Source: Ancistrus triradiatus (taxonomy: Eukaryota > Chordata > Actinopteri > Siluriformes > Loricariidae). From it: a DNA stretch of 64,000 nt. Location: NCBI GenBank assembly GCA_025084515.1, contig JAJAGP010000350.1, positions 248,001 to 312,000 on the forward strand. The letters are read 5' to 3'. A program made the position numbers and the translations under genes. Shown here in pieces: positions 31,831-43,164 of this stretch; within the stretch, counting starts at the first letter, position 1; each line of letters starts with the position of its first letter. The notes under the pieces were generated by a model, which ran no database searches, was not told where the DNA came from, and was given only the letters and a program-made list of their open reading frames with translations.

Positions 31831-31907
31831 ACAAATAAATACAACAAGAGAGAAAGAGAGAGAGAGAGACTCACAAAAATCAATCATACCACACTCAGGA
31901 CGACTAT

Positions 31908-32400
31908 ATACTCTCACCGGACACTTTATTAGGTACACCAGTTCAACCGCGCGTTAATATCTGATCAGCCATTTCAGAAGCTGCTGATCTACCGGGATTT
32001 ACACACAGCGCCATCTCTAGGGTTTACAGAGAATGGTCCGGAAAAGAGAAAATATCCGGTGAGGGCAGTTCTCTGGGTGAAAATGCCTCGATGCCAGAGG
32101 TCAGAGCAGAATGGTCAAACTGGGTCGATCTGATAGAAAGCGAGGTCTGTAGAAGAGCATCTGTGAACAAACCACACCAAACCTTGCAGCAGATGGCTAC
32201 AGCAGCAGAAGATCACACTAAGAACAGATAACTGAGGCTACAATTCATACAGCTCAACACAACTATAAGATAACAGAAGATTAGTAAAAGGTGCCTGGTC
32301 TGATGAGTCTCAACAAATGAATGCTGATTCCAGCTTGTTGGTGAAACCCATTAGTTCGGTAAAATCCAAGGAAGGTAGCGACAGAAACTGGGCGTAGATC
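31908..32400 (+). mobile_element. Tc1 family E element, internally deleted
   Basis: Left end CTCACCGGACACTTTATTAG, then GTACACC, typical of this fish Tc1 family. The downstream text translates in pieces to ISRVYREWSGKEKISGEGSS and later LRLQF, the N-terminal half of the transposase. The right end and the catalytic core are missing. Confidence 0.7.
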
Positions 32401-32699
32401 ATCAGAGACCATTCTGTTACAATAAACGTCATTAATATTTCATCCTTTTACATTTCCTTTATTGAGATCAGTACTTTTACCTAACCCTAATGCTGAACAA
32501 ATCCAAGTCCTTGAAGTTTAAACTTGCCCAAACCTTATGAAAGGTCACGCTGTGTGTAAGTGGACCTTCACGTGTAAAAGCTGTGTGTAAATGACTCAAA
32601 GTTGGAACATGACCACTAAAGGTAGTGAAAAATCAGTTTTGTTTACGATATGGGCTTTAAAGACACACAGACACACACACACACTTGCTAATGTTTTCG

Positions 32700-33220
32700 A
32701 CACTGAGATCGTTTACGTGCAGCTAATGATCCGATCACAGTCGGATTTCTGCAGTTCTCTGATTATTCAAGTGGTCATGCAAACAGCGTATGTAGAAATC
32801 AGACTAAGAAACCCAATAAAGAGAGCTGGATTTTATTTCAGTAATTCTCATAGCATGTACACCTGATTATAATCGGACATTACAGTCTGTGCGAGTACTA
32901 GCGGGGGAAAACCATGGTTGCCAGGTCTGCTTATTCTGAGCGATCCCGCTTCTTTTGGGCTTATTTACATAGACCAGATGGGGGATTCTCTCGTGGGATC
33001 TGGCAACCGTTGAATGAAACGCAGCACCTGCCAATCGATCACTTTGTGGGGACTCTGAAACGCAATAAATACTTAAGAAATTGAAGAATGGGATTATTTA
33101 ATATTAAAGTTTGAAGTTTACCTCACATCTTCAAAACCCGGAGCTTTCCCATTATCTGATTATTCAAGTGCATGTAAACTTGATGACAAAATCTGACTTT
33201 CTGCAGTTATCGAATTATTA
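32700..33220. repeat. FB family copy
   Basis: Starts near GTTTACGTGCAGCTAATGATC. It has GGTTGCCAGGTCTGC, GGGATCTGGCAACCG and GTGCATGTAAACTTGATG near the far side. Part of the interior is inverted relative to the 17.4 kb copy. It separates the Tc1-E fragment from the satellite at 33.5 kb. Confidence 0.6.
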
Positions 33221-33428
33221 AGTGTTCTCAAGGTAAAATATGTCAGATCTTTCTATATTTGTATGGGCATTGGTCCCCACAACGTAATATAAATCTGGCC
33301 CCATACACACAGGCACACACAGAAATCCCTCGTTAAACCATAGCAGACATTATCATTAATTACTGTAAGAAAGAACAGACTGTTCATATTCACTCAAGTA
33401 GCTCATGAATTTGATTAGTGTCTTCTTG

Positions 33429-33457
33429 GTGTGTGTGTGTGTCATAATGTAAAGGGG

Positions 33458-33488
<31 letters not shown>
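33429..33488. repeat. Facing (GT)n and (CA)n arrays
   Basis: GT at about 33429-33442 and CA at 33460-33488, about 17 bp apart and mutually complementary. Confidence 0.8.
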
Positions 33489-33489
<1 letters not shown>

Positions 33490-33539
33490 GCTCTGATCCT
33501 CAGTGCTAATGATAAATCAGACCATGTGTCTGTCTGGTC

Positions 33540-35889
33540 AAGTTTTTATATCACTGCGAAAAACCAAACGTCCCCACAAGGATATGAAAATTTGATAGAT
33601 TATTTTTTGTGTGGACAGTTTGCTGATCCCTACAAAAAAAATTGAGCTTTTATTTGACAAATCAAAACAAGCAAAATATTTTGCTTTAGGTTATTGAGAT
33701 TAGGATTAAGTGTAAGTGTAACACTAATCACTTACAGTAATGTTACGTCCCCACAAACTGCGTGTGTTTGGTCATTAAACGTGATTGTGAGGACCAAACG
33801 TCCCCACAAGGATAGAAAAAGCTGAGTTCTCTCTTCTGAAAAGCCAAAAGAGGAAAAAGCTTTCCTTTAGGTTACTGATTAGCAATATTACGTCCCCACA
33901 ACAATAGAAAGACAAACTGGGTGTGTCTGGTCATTTAAATATCATTTTGAGCACCAAATGTCCCCACAAGGATTCAAAAATCTGATCGTTTTTAATAAAC
34001 CATTTCTTTACAAAACTGCTACTTTCTTGTGAAAAGCCAAAAGAGCCTGAAGATGTGCTTTAGGTTACTGAGATCAGGATTAAGTGTAGGTGTAGCATTA
34101 ATTAGTTATATGTCCCCACAACGATAGAAAGACAAACTGTGTGTTTGGTCTTTTAAACATGATTGTGAGAACTTGTGGGGACAATTTTCTGGTCCCCGTC
34201 AGGAAAACTTTCTTTACAAAAAGTGCAACTTTCATCTGAAAAGCCAAAAGAGCAAAAAGCTTACTCATTAATATTACATCCCCACGACGACAGAAAGACA
34301 AACTGGGTGTGTTTGGTCACTTAAATATGATTGCAAGGACCAAATGTCGGCAATATTAGGATAGAAGGATAGAAAATCAACAGTCTATAAGTTGTGGGGA
34401 CATTTTTCCTGCCCCTTTAAGAAAAACTGTTTCAAACTTTCTTTTGAAAAGTCAAAACAGCAAAAAGATGTGCTTGAGGCTATTGAGATTAGGATTAAGT
34501 GTAGTTATGGCATTACTTGCAATAATATTACGTCTCCACAACGATAGAACGACAAACTGTTGTGTTTGGTCATTTAAATATGATAAAAAATAAATAAAAA
34601 AATTATCCAAAAGGATAGAAAAACATGACAGTTTTTAACTTGTGCATATATGGAAAATCATTTCTATACAAAAACTGCAACTTTATATTACGTCCCCACA
34701 ATGACAGAAAGACCGTATGTGTGTTTGGTCATTGAAATATGATTGCGAGAGCCAAATGTCCCCACAAGGATAGAAAAATCTGGCAGGTTTTAACTTGTGG
34801 GGACATTTGTCCTGTCCCTATAAGGAAAACCGTTTCTTTACATAACCGGCAACTTTCTTCTGAAAAGCCAAAATATTTTGCCTCATTGTACTGAGATCAG
34901 GATTAAGTGTTGGTGTAGCACTAACTAGTACCAGTAATATTATGTCCCCACAATGATAGAAAGACAAACCCGTGTGTGTTTGGGCATTTACATATGATTG
35001 CAAGGACCAAATGTCCCCACAATGATAAAAACATCTGATTTTTACTTTGTATGGACATTTTGCTGGACATTTTCTTAACCAAAAACTGCCACATTTATTT
35101 GAAAAATCAAAAGATTTTGCTTTAGGTTACTGAGATCAGGATTAAGTGTCGGTGTAGCATTAATGAGTTACAGTAATATTACGTCCCCACACCATCTGTG
35201 TGTGTTTGGTTAATTAAACATGATTGCAAGGACCAAATGTCCCCACAAGGATAGAAAAATCTGAACTTGTGGGGACAATTTTCTGGTCCCTGTCAGCAAA
35301 ATTCTCTTTACAAAAACTGCAACTTTCCTGTGAAAAGCAAAAGAGGAATAAGCTTTACTGATCAGCAATATTACGTCCCCACAATGATAGAAAGACAAAC
35401 TGTGTGTGTTTGGTCATTTAAACATGATTCTGAGGACAAAATGTTGCAAGTATTAGGATAGAAATCGGACAGTTGTGGACTTGTGGGGACATTTTTCCTG
35501 TCCCTATAAGGACAATGGTTTCTTTACAAAAGCTGCTACTTCCTTCTGAAAAGCCAAAAGAGCCAAAGGAGTTTGCTTTAGGTTACTGAGGTTAGGTTTA
35601 AGTGTAGGTGCAGCATTAATTAGCTTCAGTCATGGAAAGTCCCCACAATGATAGTAAAACACACTGCTTGCATTTGGTTAAGTTTAAATGTGACTGTGGA
35701 CCCCACGAGGATAGAAAAAAAATCAGAGTTTTTAACTTAGGGGGACATTTATCTGGCCCCTGTCAGAAAAAAAAATGCAACTTTGTTCTGAAAAGCCAAA
35801 ACATTTGCAAAAAATTCTGAGGTTAAGGTTAGGTGCAGCATTCATTAGCTATAGGAATCATTATCTCAGTGGAAGGTCCCCACAATGTG
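33540..35889. repeat. Tandem satellite with GTCCCCACAA units, ~11 copies
   Basis: Imperfect units of about 146-261 bp, each opening near TTACGTCCCCACAATGATAG. Each then passes through TGTGTTTGGTCATTTAAA, AAATGTCCCCACAAGGATAG, CTTGTGGGGACATTTT, AACTTTCTTCTGAAAAGCC and GGATTAAGTGTAGGTGTAGC. Unit starts fall near 33743, 33889, 34106, 34274, 34526, 34689, 34941, 35180, 35371 and 35632. Many units carry inverted arms able to form hairpins; the clearest are 34754-34768 and 34794-34808, a perfect 15 bp pair. No coding content. Confidence 0.85.
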
Positions 35890-36059
35890 TGTGAGTGAGT
35901 GTGTGTGTGTGTGTGTGTGTGTAAGGCTGGTGTCTCCTTGGTGACGGTTGGTTTAAAAGTCGAAAGCCAGATGGGCACTCGCAGTCTGACACTGAGACAC
36001 ACACACGCACACACGCACACACGCACACACGCACACACACACACACGCACACACACACA
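35890..36059. repeat. Facing (GT)n and (CA)n arrays
   Basis: GT array at 35890-35922, then a CA array with periodic CG interruptions at 35997-36059. It begins at the end of the tandem satellite. Confidence 0.9.
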
Positions 36060-36349
36060 GCAATGTGTTGCGCTTTCCTCAGCTCGCTCCTCCAGCCAAT
36101 CAGATCGTGCGATGCCACTTCTCTCTCTTAAAGCGACGGCGCACATTTGGCTCGACTGAGCTGCAGCCACCCTGATCGGTCAGCAGGACTGAACACATTC
36201 TTAACATGAAACTTAAATAACACTTAAATTCATACGTCTTAAAATACAGTGGAGGCAACTACACAAATTACTGTGAGCAAAAGTTTAAGCACCTTGCCGG
36301 ACTGTTTCATATTAAAGTAATATGCAGGTTTGTGCCCTGTCATGTTAAA

Positions 36350-37433
36350 TTATTTTCTTTGAGGAGTAAAGATGGGCAGAGGATCTCTGAAGAGGGGTGA
36401 TCTCCACTCCCTCAGACGGCACTGCATCAAGAACCGTCATTCATCAATAGCTGATAGAACCACATGGACAAGGGATTACTTTATCAAACCTTTATCAAGC
36501 TCTACAATACAGAGTTACATTCACAAATGCCACTTAAAACGTTACTGTGCTAAAAAGAAGCCTCATGTTATAACCATGTCCAGAAGCGGCATCACTTCTC
36601 TGAGCTCGGAGGCATCTGGGATGGACCATCATACAGTGGAACCCGGGATTGTGCTCAGACCAGTCAATATAACAGACCTTTTTTGGAAGAAATAGACCAT
36701 GTGCTCTGGACCAAAGACAAAAAAAAGGACCATCCAGACTGTCCTGAGGAACAAGTCCAAAAGCCAGGCTCTGTCATGGTATGGGGTCGGGTCAGGGCCC
36801 TTGGCAAAGATCATTTACTCTTCAGTGATGCAGCATTAATGCAGAAAAGTACTCTGAGATTTTAGAGCAACATCAGCTGCCTTCAAGACGACATCTTTAT
36901 CAGGGACGTCCATGCATTTTTCAACAAGACAATGCAAAACCACATGCTGCACACATTACAAAGGCATGGCTGTGGAAGAAGAGGGTACCGGTACTGGACT
37001 GGTCCGCCAGCAGTCCTGACCTGTCCCCAACAGAGAATGTGTGGAGGATTTAGAAACGAAAAATGAAACAACGATGACCCCATACTGTTACAGAGCTTAA
37101 GACGGGTTTGCAGGCAGAATGGAACAAAATAACACCTGAAGCACTAAATCACTGGGTATCCTCCGTGACAAAATGTCTTATGTGAGGTGAAAGGAATGGT
37201 GGCATTACAAAGTGGATAATGCTTTACCGTCCCAATTTTTTTTGGAATGTGTTGCAGGGCTGAAATGCAGGAATGGATGTTTATTAACAAATGAAATGAA
37301 GTTGAGCAGAAAAAGAAACATGAAAGATCTCAGGTTCATACTGTCTGCAATGAAATAAAAGTCAAAGTAGATGTAAGAAACACCGAGTTTTTTATTTGCA
37401 TTTCCCATACATATTTTTATGATTTGGGTTGTA
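36350..37433 (+). mobile_element. Tc1 family C element, 5' truncated
   Basis: Contains a transposase relic and the right end (GTCCCAATTTTTTTTGGAAT near 37230, closing GATTTGGGTTGTA at 37433). The left terminal repeat is replaced by other DNA. The helix-turn-helix region is deleted, because the start codon context joins directly to a later coding segment. Confidence 0.75.
36372..37218 (+). pseudogene. Tc1 family C transposase, broken
   Basis: MGRGSLKRGDLHSLRRHCIK opens a 107-codon frame, but this is a deletion junction: the N-terminal DNA-binding domain is missing. Around the first catalytic Asp the DNA reads as CSDQS in place of WSDES and is followed by a stop. Further pieces are KPGSVMVWG, QQDNAKPHAAHITKAW (second Asp) and SSPDLSPTENVW (Glu). 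Several frameshifts and stops make it inactive. Confidence 0.8.
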
Positions 37434-38267
37434 ATAAACTAAAATCGTTATCTACTCGACTGGCAAAGTCTACTCGACTCTAATATGCTAGCCCACTATG
37501 AGAGGTTTGAGTCCCAGCAGCTCTGAGCTGTGCAGACACAGTTCACTCTGCCTGAGAGGAGGAGGTTAGATCATCCACCGACGCTGCACCTGAGACCCCT
37601 TCCAGCTCTGTAATGCAGTGGCGTTTTGTCCTGGGCACACAACGCAGATGTACGTATAAAATGATAGGACTTAATGAAGAACTCAACTCTGTAATCGTCA
37701 GCTGTCACCCCACCAGAGGTGGGACCTAAACCAGAGAGAGCTCAGCATCAAGAGCTAGTGCTCTACCAACTTCAGTACAGACCAAGAGTCTGAAACTCAA
37801 ACTCCCACTTGCTTGCCGCTGACCTTTCCGAAATCAGCCAGTGAGATTCTGACCATTTAGGGTTGTGTTGAAATACGTCAATATTCCCCATGTTTAAACG
37901 TGTCAAAAGCAGACGTTTTCGTTTGGGACCATTTGGCATGATGTGTTAAAAGTCCAAGAAGAAATGGAAGAGTATTTATTAATGCTGAACATAAAACTCT
38001 GCTCTGTATGGCCGGTCTTTTGGCTGATTTAACTGTGGAAACTGGACTTGGAGCATCATGATCTCATATGACTTGACTTACAGCAGGGACTTCACTTGAG
38101 TTGCTTGAGCATTACCACAGTAACTTTGGACTTGCTTGCTTGATGCTTGAAGGTTAAGACTTGCCTGTACGACTTACTCCCACCTTTAGTAATGGCATAA
38201 TTAAAAACCCACAGTTACAGGTGTTGTCCAAAATGGTCCCCGTGACAGGGGCACTCCTGGTCTGCGG
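37434..38267. other. Unassigned DNA with tRNA-like strings
   Basis: GAGAGGTTTGAGTCCCAGC (near 37500) resembles a B-box on the plus strand. GCTCTACCAACTTCAGT (near 37760) with GGTGGGACCTAAACC resembles tRNA parts on the minus strand. These may be two decayed SINEs in opposite orientation. ACTTGACTT-rich DNA lies at 38070-38160. Confidence 0.3.
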
Positions 38268-39095
38268 TAGGGTTGCGCAATATGAGCTAAAATTCACATC
38301 ACTATGTTTTCCACTATCGTTACAATAACAATACATCATGATACACCAAAAAATAAAACAGATGCACATTTCTTTATTATATTTCTTCATTAATAAGATA
38401 TAAATGCAATTCAAAATAGTCCCAGTAAATGTTAGCTTATAAGACAAAACATAAGAGTGAGCAATGTCAGTAGAAAATCTGTATTTTGTTTTCCATGCAC
38501 TCAGATTCTGTCAGTAATCCGATCCAGTATACATACACTTGAGTAATCAGACAACGGGAAACCTCCAGGTTTATGAGACTCGGATTTCCACTTTGCCACC
38601 AGCCAATAATCTCACAGAAAGATGTGACATAAACTTCAAACTTTAACATTAAATAATCATATTCTTCATATTCTTGAGTATATACTGCGTTTCAGAGTCT
38701 CCAAAGTGTTTGATAGCCGTTTAGCATTTAATTCCAGGGTTGCCAGATCCCACGAGAGAAGTTCACCTGGTCTATGTCAATAATCCCAAAAGAAGCAAAA
38801 TCTCTCCGAATAGGCGGACCTGGCAACCATGATTTTTCCACTAGACGCTCTTTCTGCAATAAAATCCTGCTCTCTTTGTCGGATTCTAAATCTGATTGGA
38901 GATCAGACCATGCTGTTTACAAGGCCAGATAAATGGACTGGTCAGATAAATCAGACTATGACCAGATTATTAAGTGCATGTAAGCGTACTCACTGTTTCT
39001 GGGTTTATCAGGGTATCCATGGTGTGGAAAAATCCCTATCAGGTCACAGCGTTATGCCGAAATTCAATTCAATATCGATATATCTCCCAGCCCTG
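38268..39095. mobile_element. hAT-like element with nested insertion
   Basis: The left edge TAGGGTTGCGCAATATGAGC and right edge CGATATATCTCCCAGCCCTG form imperfect inverted ends of the hAT type. The copy of the FB family at 38506-38997 lies inside. No transposase code was seen. Pairing of these two ends as one element is an inference. Confidence 0.4.
38506..38997. repeat. FB family copy, nested
   Basis: CCAGCCAATAATCTCACAG, GAGTATATACTGCGTTTCAG, AGGGTTGCCAGATCC, GACCTGGCAACC and the end TTAAGTGCATGTAAGCGTACTC follow the order seen at 17.6-18.2 kb. Same orientation as that copy. Confidence 0.65.
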
Positions 39096-39258
39096 GTCTA
39101 TATCACACTCCACAGACCCCGTACCATCCCTGAATGGGCAACTCGTGCAAAAAAGCAGAGCTTTTTCAAATTTAAGTTACTTTTTTCACTTACATGAATC
39201 CACAAAATGCTTCATTAGGTGTAGACTTAGATTTGCTGGTTTTTGTGTACTTTTAGGT

Positions 39259-39259
<1 letters not shown>

Positions 39260-39308
<49 letters not shown>
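39260..39308. repeat. (CA)n microsatellite
   Basis: About 24 units, uninterrupted. Confidence 0.9.
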
Positions 39309-39309
<1 letters not shown>

Positions 39310-39319
39310 ATGTGGCGTT

Positions 39320-39640
39320 AACATGATCTCGTGTCCTCTGTGACGCCAGTGTTACGCCAGTGTGCCGGAGTGGGCAGGAGAGGCGCACACGCCACGCCGC
39401 TCATTGTGCCAACACAAAGAACAGAGAGGTTTCCTTTCTATCTGCTCAGACTGGCATTTTGCAAGCACGTCAGCGTACTGCCAGGCCGCCGCTACCAATT
39501 ACCGAGTCCGGGCGGCCGACGGCTGATCGGATCGACCAATAGAATGTGCGTGTCAAAGCCAGGAATTTGGGTTTAAGGCCGGGAGCGACGAGGAAGGCAA
39601 TGAGCAAATGGCCTGTACAAAGAGAGCGGGGGATACTTAG
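39320..39640. other. Candidate conserved non-coding stretch
   Basis: GC-balanced, non-repetitive DNA between two CA clusters, with ACTGGCATTTTGCAAGCACG and CGCTACCAATTACCGAGTCC. Reading frames are short and unconvincing. Regulatory function is a guess based on texture. Confidence 0.25.
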
Positions 39641-39642
39641 CA

Positions 39643-39676
<34 letters not shown>

Positions 39677-39712
39677 ACAGTTCACAAACAAAACAGAGAG
39701 AGGCTGGAATTA

Positions 39713-39753
<41 letters not shown>

Positions 39754-39940
39754 GAAGGCGTGCAAAAGCTCTCGTCTCGTAGCCTCCCCCCTCTGCCAGC
39801 GCTCCCCGGGGGTCTGTTGGTTTCCTCTCTTTTGCTGTCATTCAAATTACGCCTTTGTCAGGCCAGGAATGAGAAAACAAGAGCGAGAGACAGAGAGCAA
39901 GAGCAAGAGCAAGAGCGAGAGACAGAGAGCAAGAGCAAGG

Positions 39941-39988
<48 letters not shown>

Positions 39989-40090
39989 CTGGATGGAACG
40001 AGTTCAGGGCAGTTCTTCTGCCAGTTCTTCCTCCACACACATTCCTGTGGCTGCATGGGGCGCACTCTCTGTGTACATGTGTATGTGTGT

Positions 40091-40121
<31 letters not shown>
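39643..40121. repeat. Cluster of CA, GA and GT arrays
   Basis: CA at 39643-39674 and 39715-39751, (GA)n at 39946-39987 within purine-rich DNA from 39880, and GT at 40083-40121. All apparent frames up to 154 codons here are repeat-driven. Confidence 0.9.
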
Positions 40122-40124
<3 letters not shown>

Positions 40125-40584
40125 AGAAGAAAGGGACATGTGTGAGGGAGTGTACGTGCGGGGCACACGGGGGAGAGGGTAAAAAGAAAAGACAAAAAAA
40201 TATGCTTCCAAGAAGCCAGGGAGGAGAGAGCGCGCGAGAACCGGACACACTGCTCACACTCGGCGCTGCGTCACCCGTCAGCTCAGGTCATCAGCGACAC
40301 TCCAAACCAGCAGCACAGGAACCGGCTCTTTAAACAGAGCGCACGTGGCAGAAGGTGAGCCGCAGCCGAGCCACATCAAGCCTGATGACGATCGCATGAA
40401 GCACCGAACCTCTGGTACAAACCACGACCGGCGGTAAAACCGGGGCACCCAGGGCTCCATGACCCGACGTCCTCAAGGATGTACAATCCAACGCATAAAC
40501 TTCGAAATGACAAGAACACAACTGCAGGGAACAGTTCTAGGGACTCATTGGGAGGAACTAGCATTTGCCAGCCTGATGAGCATC
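40122..40584. other. No gene supported
   Basis: GC-balanced DNA. A consensus-like splice donor (CAGAAG then GTGAGC, near 40350) occurs, but no acceptor or coding signal is convincing. Confidence 0.3.
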
Positions 40585-40997
40585 AACAACTCTTTCTGAG
40601 CTCCTCAGAAATCTCCTTTGTTCGTGCCATGATACACTTCCACAAACGTGTGTTGTGAAGAGCAGACTTTGATAGATCCCTGTTCTTTAAATAAAACAGG
40701 GTGCCCACTCACAGCTGATTGGCATCCCATTGATTGAAAACACCTGACTCTAGGATTAGCAGTTAATTTGAAGGTGAAAGTAGAGGTTCACATACTTTTG
40801 CCACTCACTAATATGTAATATTAGATCATTTTCCTCAATAAATAAATGACCAAGTATAATATTTTTGTCTCAGTTGTTTAACTGGGTTCTCTTTATCTAC
40901 TTTTAGGACGTGTGTGAAAATCTGATGATGTTTTAGGTCATGTTTATGCAGAAATACAGAAAGTTCTAAGGGGTTCACAAACTTAAGCACCACTGTA
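40585..40997 (-). mobile_element. Tc1 family B, left-end fragment
   Basis: On the minus strand it begins TACAGTGGTGCTTAAGTTTG and runs through the IR/DR region to the start codon and MARTKEISEELRK, where it stops abruptly. The remaining transposase and right end are missing. Confidence 0.85.
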
Positions 40998-41137
40998 TAT
41001 GAAAGTTGTAAAGAAGAAAAGGTGCGTATTTTAAAACTATAAATAAAAGTGAGATTTGTAACTTTGATTTCCATTTCAACAAACCTAAGGTCCTGCTGTC
41101 ACTGAACGACATGTATAGCTACACTTTAGCTCCTACT

Positions 41138-41447
41138 TAGGGGTGGGCAATATGACGATATTTTATCATATCGTGATAAATTGTACCATGATAGACGATA
41201 TGCTTTTCTGAGGGTATCGAGGACATCGTCGGTGCTTTAGCAACACTGACCAACGACATGTTTCATTACAAAGAGTGTAACTGGAGTGTTTAATTGGATG
41301 AACAGCACACCTTTAATACAAATCAGTTGCTACTGATTTTGCTGAAATGCTACAATTCTGTCTGTGGTCACATGTATCATCACGATAAATATCGTGTATC
41401 GTGAAAAGTGTTGTGATACGATATTTTTCTCACATCGTCCACCACTA
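41138..41447. mobile_element. hAT-type MITE with 8 bp target duplication
   Basis: The ends TAGGGGTGGGCAATATGACG and its imperfect complement (ATCGTCCACCACTA) bound 310 bp of AT-rich DNA with ATATCG repeats. Flanks CTCCTACT (41130-41137) and CTCCTGCT (41448-41455) look like an 8 bp hAT target-site duplication with one change. Confidence 0.7.
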
Positions 41448-41477
41448 CTCCTGCTTCAGGGTGGACACTTTTCCACC

Positions 41478-41785
41478 AGTGCATAGGAAGCCTGAGTAGA
41501 GCTTGATAAAGGTTTGATAAAGCAATCCCTTGCCCATGTGGTTCTGTCTTGATGCAGTGCCGTCTGAGGGAGCGGAGATCCCCTTCAGTTTAGGCTTGTG
41601 CCCTTACCCCATACACTGAAATTCCTCCAGATTCTGAATCGTTTAATGATATTATGCTCTGTAGAGGGACAAATGTGGAAACCCCTCCCAATCTTTCTTT
41701 AAACAGCATCGTTTTTAAACATTTCAATCATTTTCTACACGTTTGTTGACAAACCGGAGAGCCTCTGCCCACCTTTGATTTGCCA
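41478..41785 (-). pseudogene. Tc1 family C transposase N-terminal fragment
   Basis: The minus strand reads in pieces as KMIEMFKNDAV and further to DGTASR, matching the N-terminal part of this family that the copy at 36.37 kb lacks. Catalytic residues are not present. Confidence 0.6.
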
Positions 41786-42245
41786 AAAATACTTGGAGGA
41801 AACCGAAACTCTGAGCCACAAATCGCCGTGTTTTGACACAAATTAATAATGTTGTTATTCCGGGGCCACATGAACAGTGACTACAGATCACTCATCTAAG
41901 GCTTCTGGAGAACCAAACAAAGCTCCCATTCGTACCATTAAATACCATAGATAAAACGAGTTCTGTAGCTGACTCCGCATCCGGATTCCATCCCAGACTT
42001 TCCCACACACGTCCAGAACACTGACTGCAGTACAAAGCCACGCAGTACGTCGGAATGCCACTAGGGACGCCTCTCATTCCATAAAGAGGACACAAGCTTG
42101 AAGAAGAAGAAGCATTTAAAACTAGTATGTCACTTACCTGTACCCAGAATGCACCAGGGCAGAGGACACAGGCAAGAGAGACATGGAAGAGAAGGAGAAA
42201 GACAAGAGACACCATTAGCTCTCAAACTGCAATACAACGTGAGTG
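41786..42245. other. No recognised feature
   Basis: Mixed DNA. A 107-codon minus-strand frame (41892-42215) shows no motif and no other support. Confidence 0.3.
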
Positions 42246-42410
42246 TGTGTTAAATGTATTTCTGTAGCACTTATCAAAGCAGCTTCATTAATATCTGGAA
42301 ACACAGCCCTAACAGAGCAAACCCAGGGTGACTGCGGCAAGGAGAAACCTTTGGAGGACCAAGACTAAAAAAGAGACCAGACGTCCCCAAGCAGCCTAGA
42401 TAATGTACGT
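42246..42410 (-). repeat. Dispersed fish repeat B, minus orientation
   Basis: TTTCTGTAGCACTTATCAAA, GCAGCTTCATTAATATCTGG, ACTGCGGCAAGGAGAAACC and CCAGACGTCCCCAAGCAGCC are the complement of the repeat B order. Confidence 0.6.
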
Positions 42411-42797
42411 AAGAATTAAACGAAGTAATAGTTTAAATAAATAGAAGCAATATATATTTTAAAAAAACAATAAATAAAGTAAATAAAAAAAAAAAACCAA
42501 AAATAAATGCAGAAATAAATATAATATAATAATAAATAGCTATATAATATAATAATGAAATAACGTAGTACTATAACAATAATGAAATGTAATAATATAT
42601 AGTAATAAAATAATCATAACTAAATAGAATAACTAATATAATATAATATAATAATACAATAGAAAAATAGAAATACAATATATAGTTATATAATAATATA
42701 CTAAACACAATAACAGACTACATAATATATAATAAATAATAAATTAAAGATAATACAATATTATGAAGAGTATAATAGAGAATACATTACATTTTTA
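42411..42797. other. AT-rich low-complexity DNA
   Basis: Mostly AATA/TATA/ATAAT runs. No gene. Confidence 0.8.
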
Positions 42798-42999
42798 TAT
42801 TACATTTACATTTACAGCATTTAGCAGACGCCCTTATCCAGAGCGACTTACACCTGATACAGTCTTATAATCCAAGCAATTGTGGGTTAAGGGCCTTGCT
42901 CAAGGACCCAACAGGGGCAGCTTGGCAGAGGCGGGATTTGAACCCTGGACCTTCTGGTCCATAGTCCTGTACCTTAACCGCTAGGCTACCACAGTCCCC
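42798..42999 (-). repeat. tRNA-derived SINE, well preserved
   Basis: Minus strand: head with TAGCCTAGCGGTTAAGG (A-box) and GGGTTCAAATCCC (B-box), body, then CTCTGGATAAGGGCGTCTGC, TAAATGCTG and a (TGTAAA)n tail. The best-preserved copy here. Confidence 0.85.
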
Positions 43000-43164
43000 A
43001 TAGAACATATAGAACATATGTGTGTGTCCATGTTTATATTACATTGTGGGAACCAAATGTCCCCCACAAGGTTAGAAAGAACTGACATTCTTGGCACTTA
43101 TGCTGGTCTCCACAAGGTTTTATTTCCCCCCAAAACTGCAACTTTCTTTTGAAGAGTCAAAACA

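Noticed and set aside
33540..35889. CRISPR-like array
   Set aside because: Repeats are long, unequal and diverged, spacers are themselves repeated, and the organism is clearly a vertebrate.
36372..36695. 107-codon frame beginning MGRGSLKRGDLHSL as an intact gene
   Set aside because: It is a deletion junction within a Tc1 transposase and runs out of frame before the catalytic region.
39760..40333. Overlapping frames of 130-154 codons
   Set aside because: Composed of GA, CA and GT arrays translated as Arg/Glu, His/Thr or Cys/Val runs on both strands.
40240..40360. Possible first exon with a consensus donor near 40350
   Set aside because: Only the donor fits. No acceptor, promoter or coding potential, and the region is next to microsatellites.
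42798..42999. tRNA gene on the minus strand
   Set aside because: A- and B-boxes are present, but there is no full cloverleaf, and the sequence continues into a SINE body and tail.
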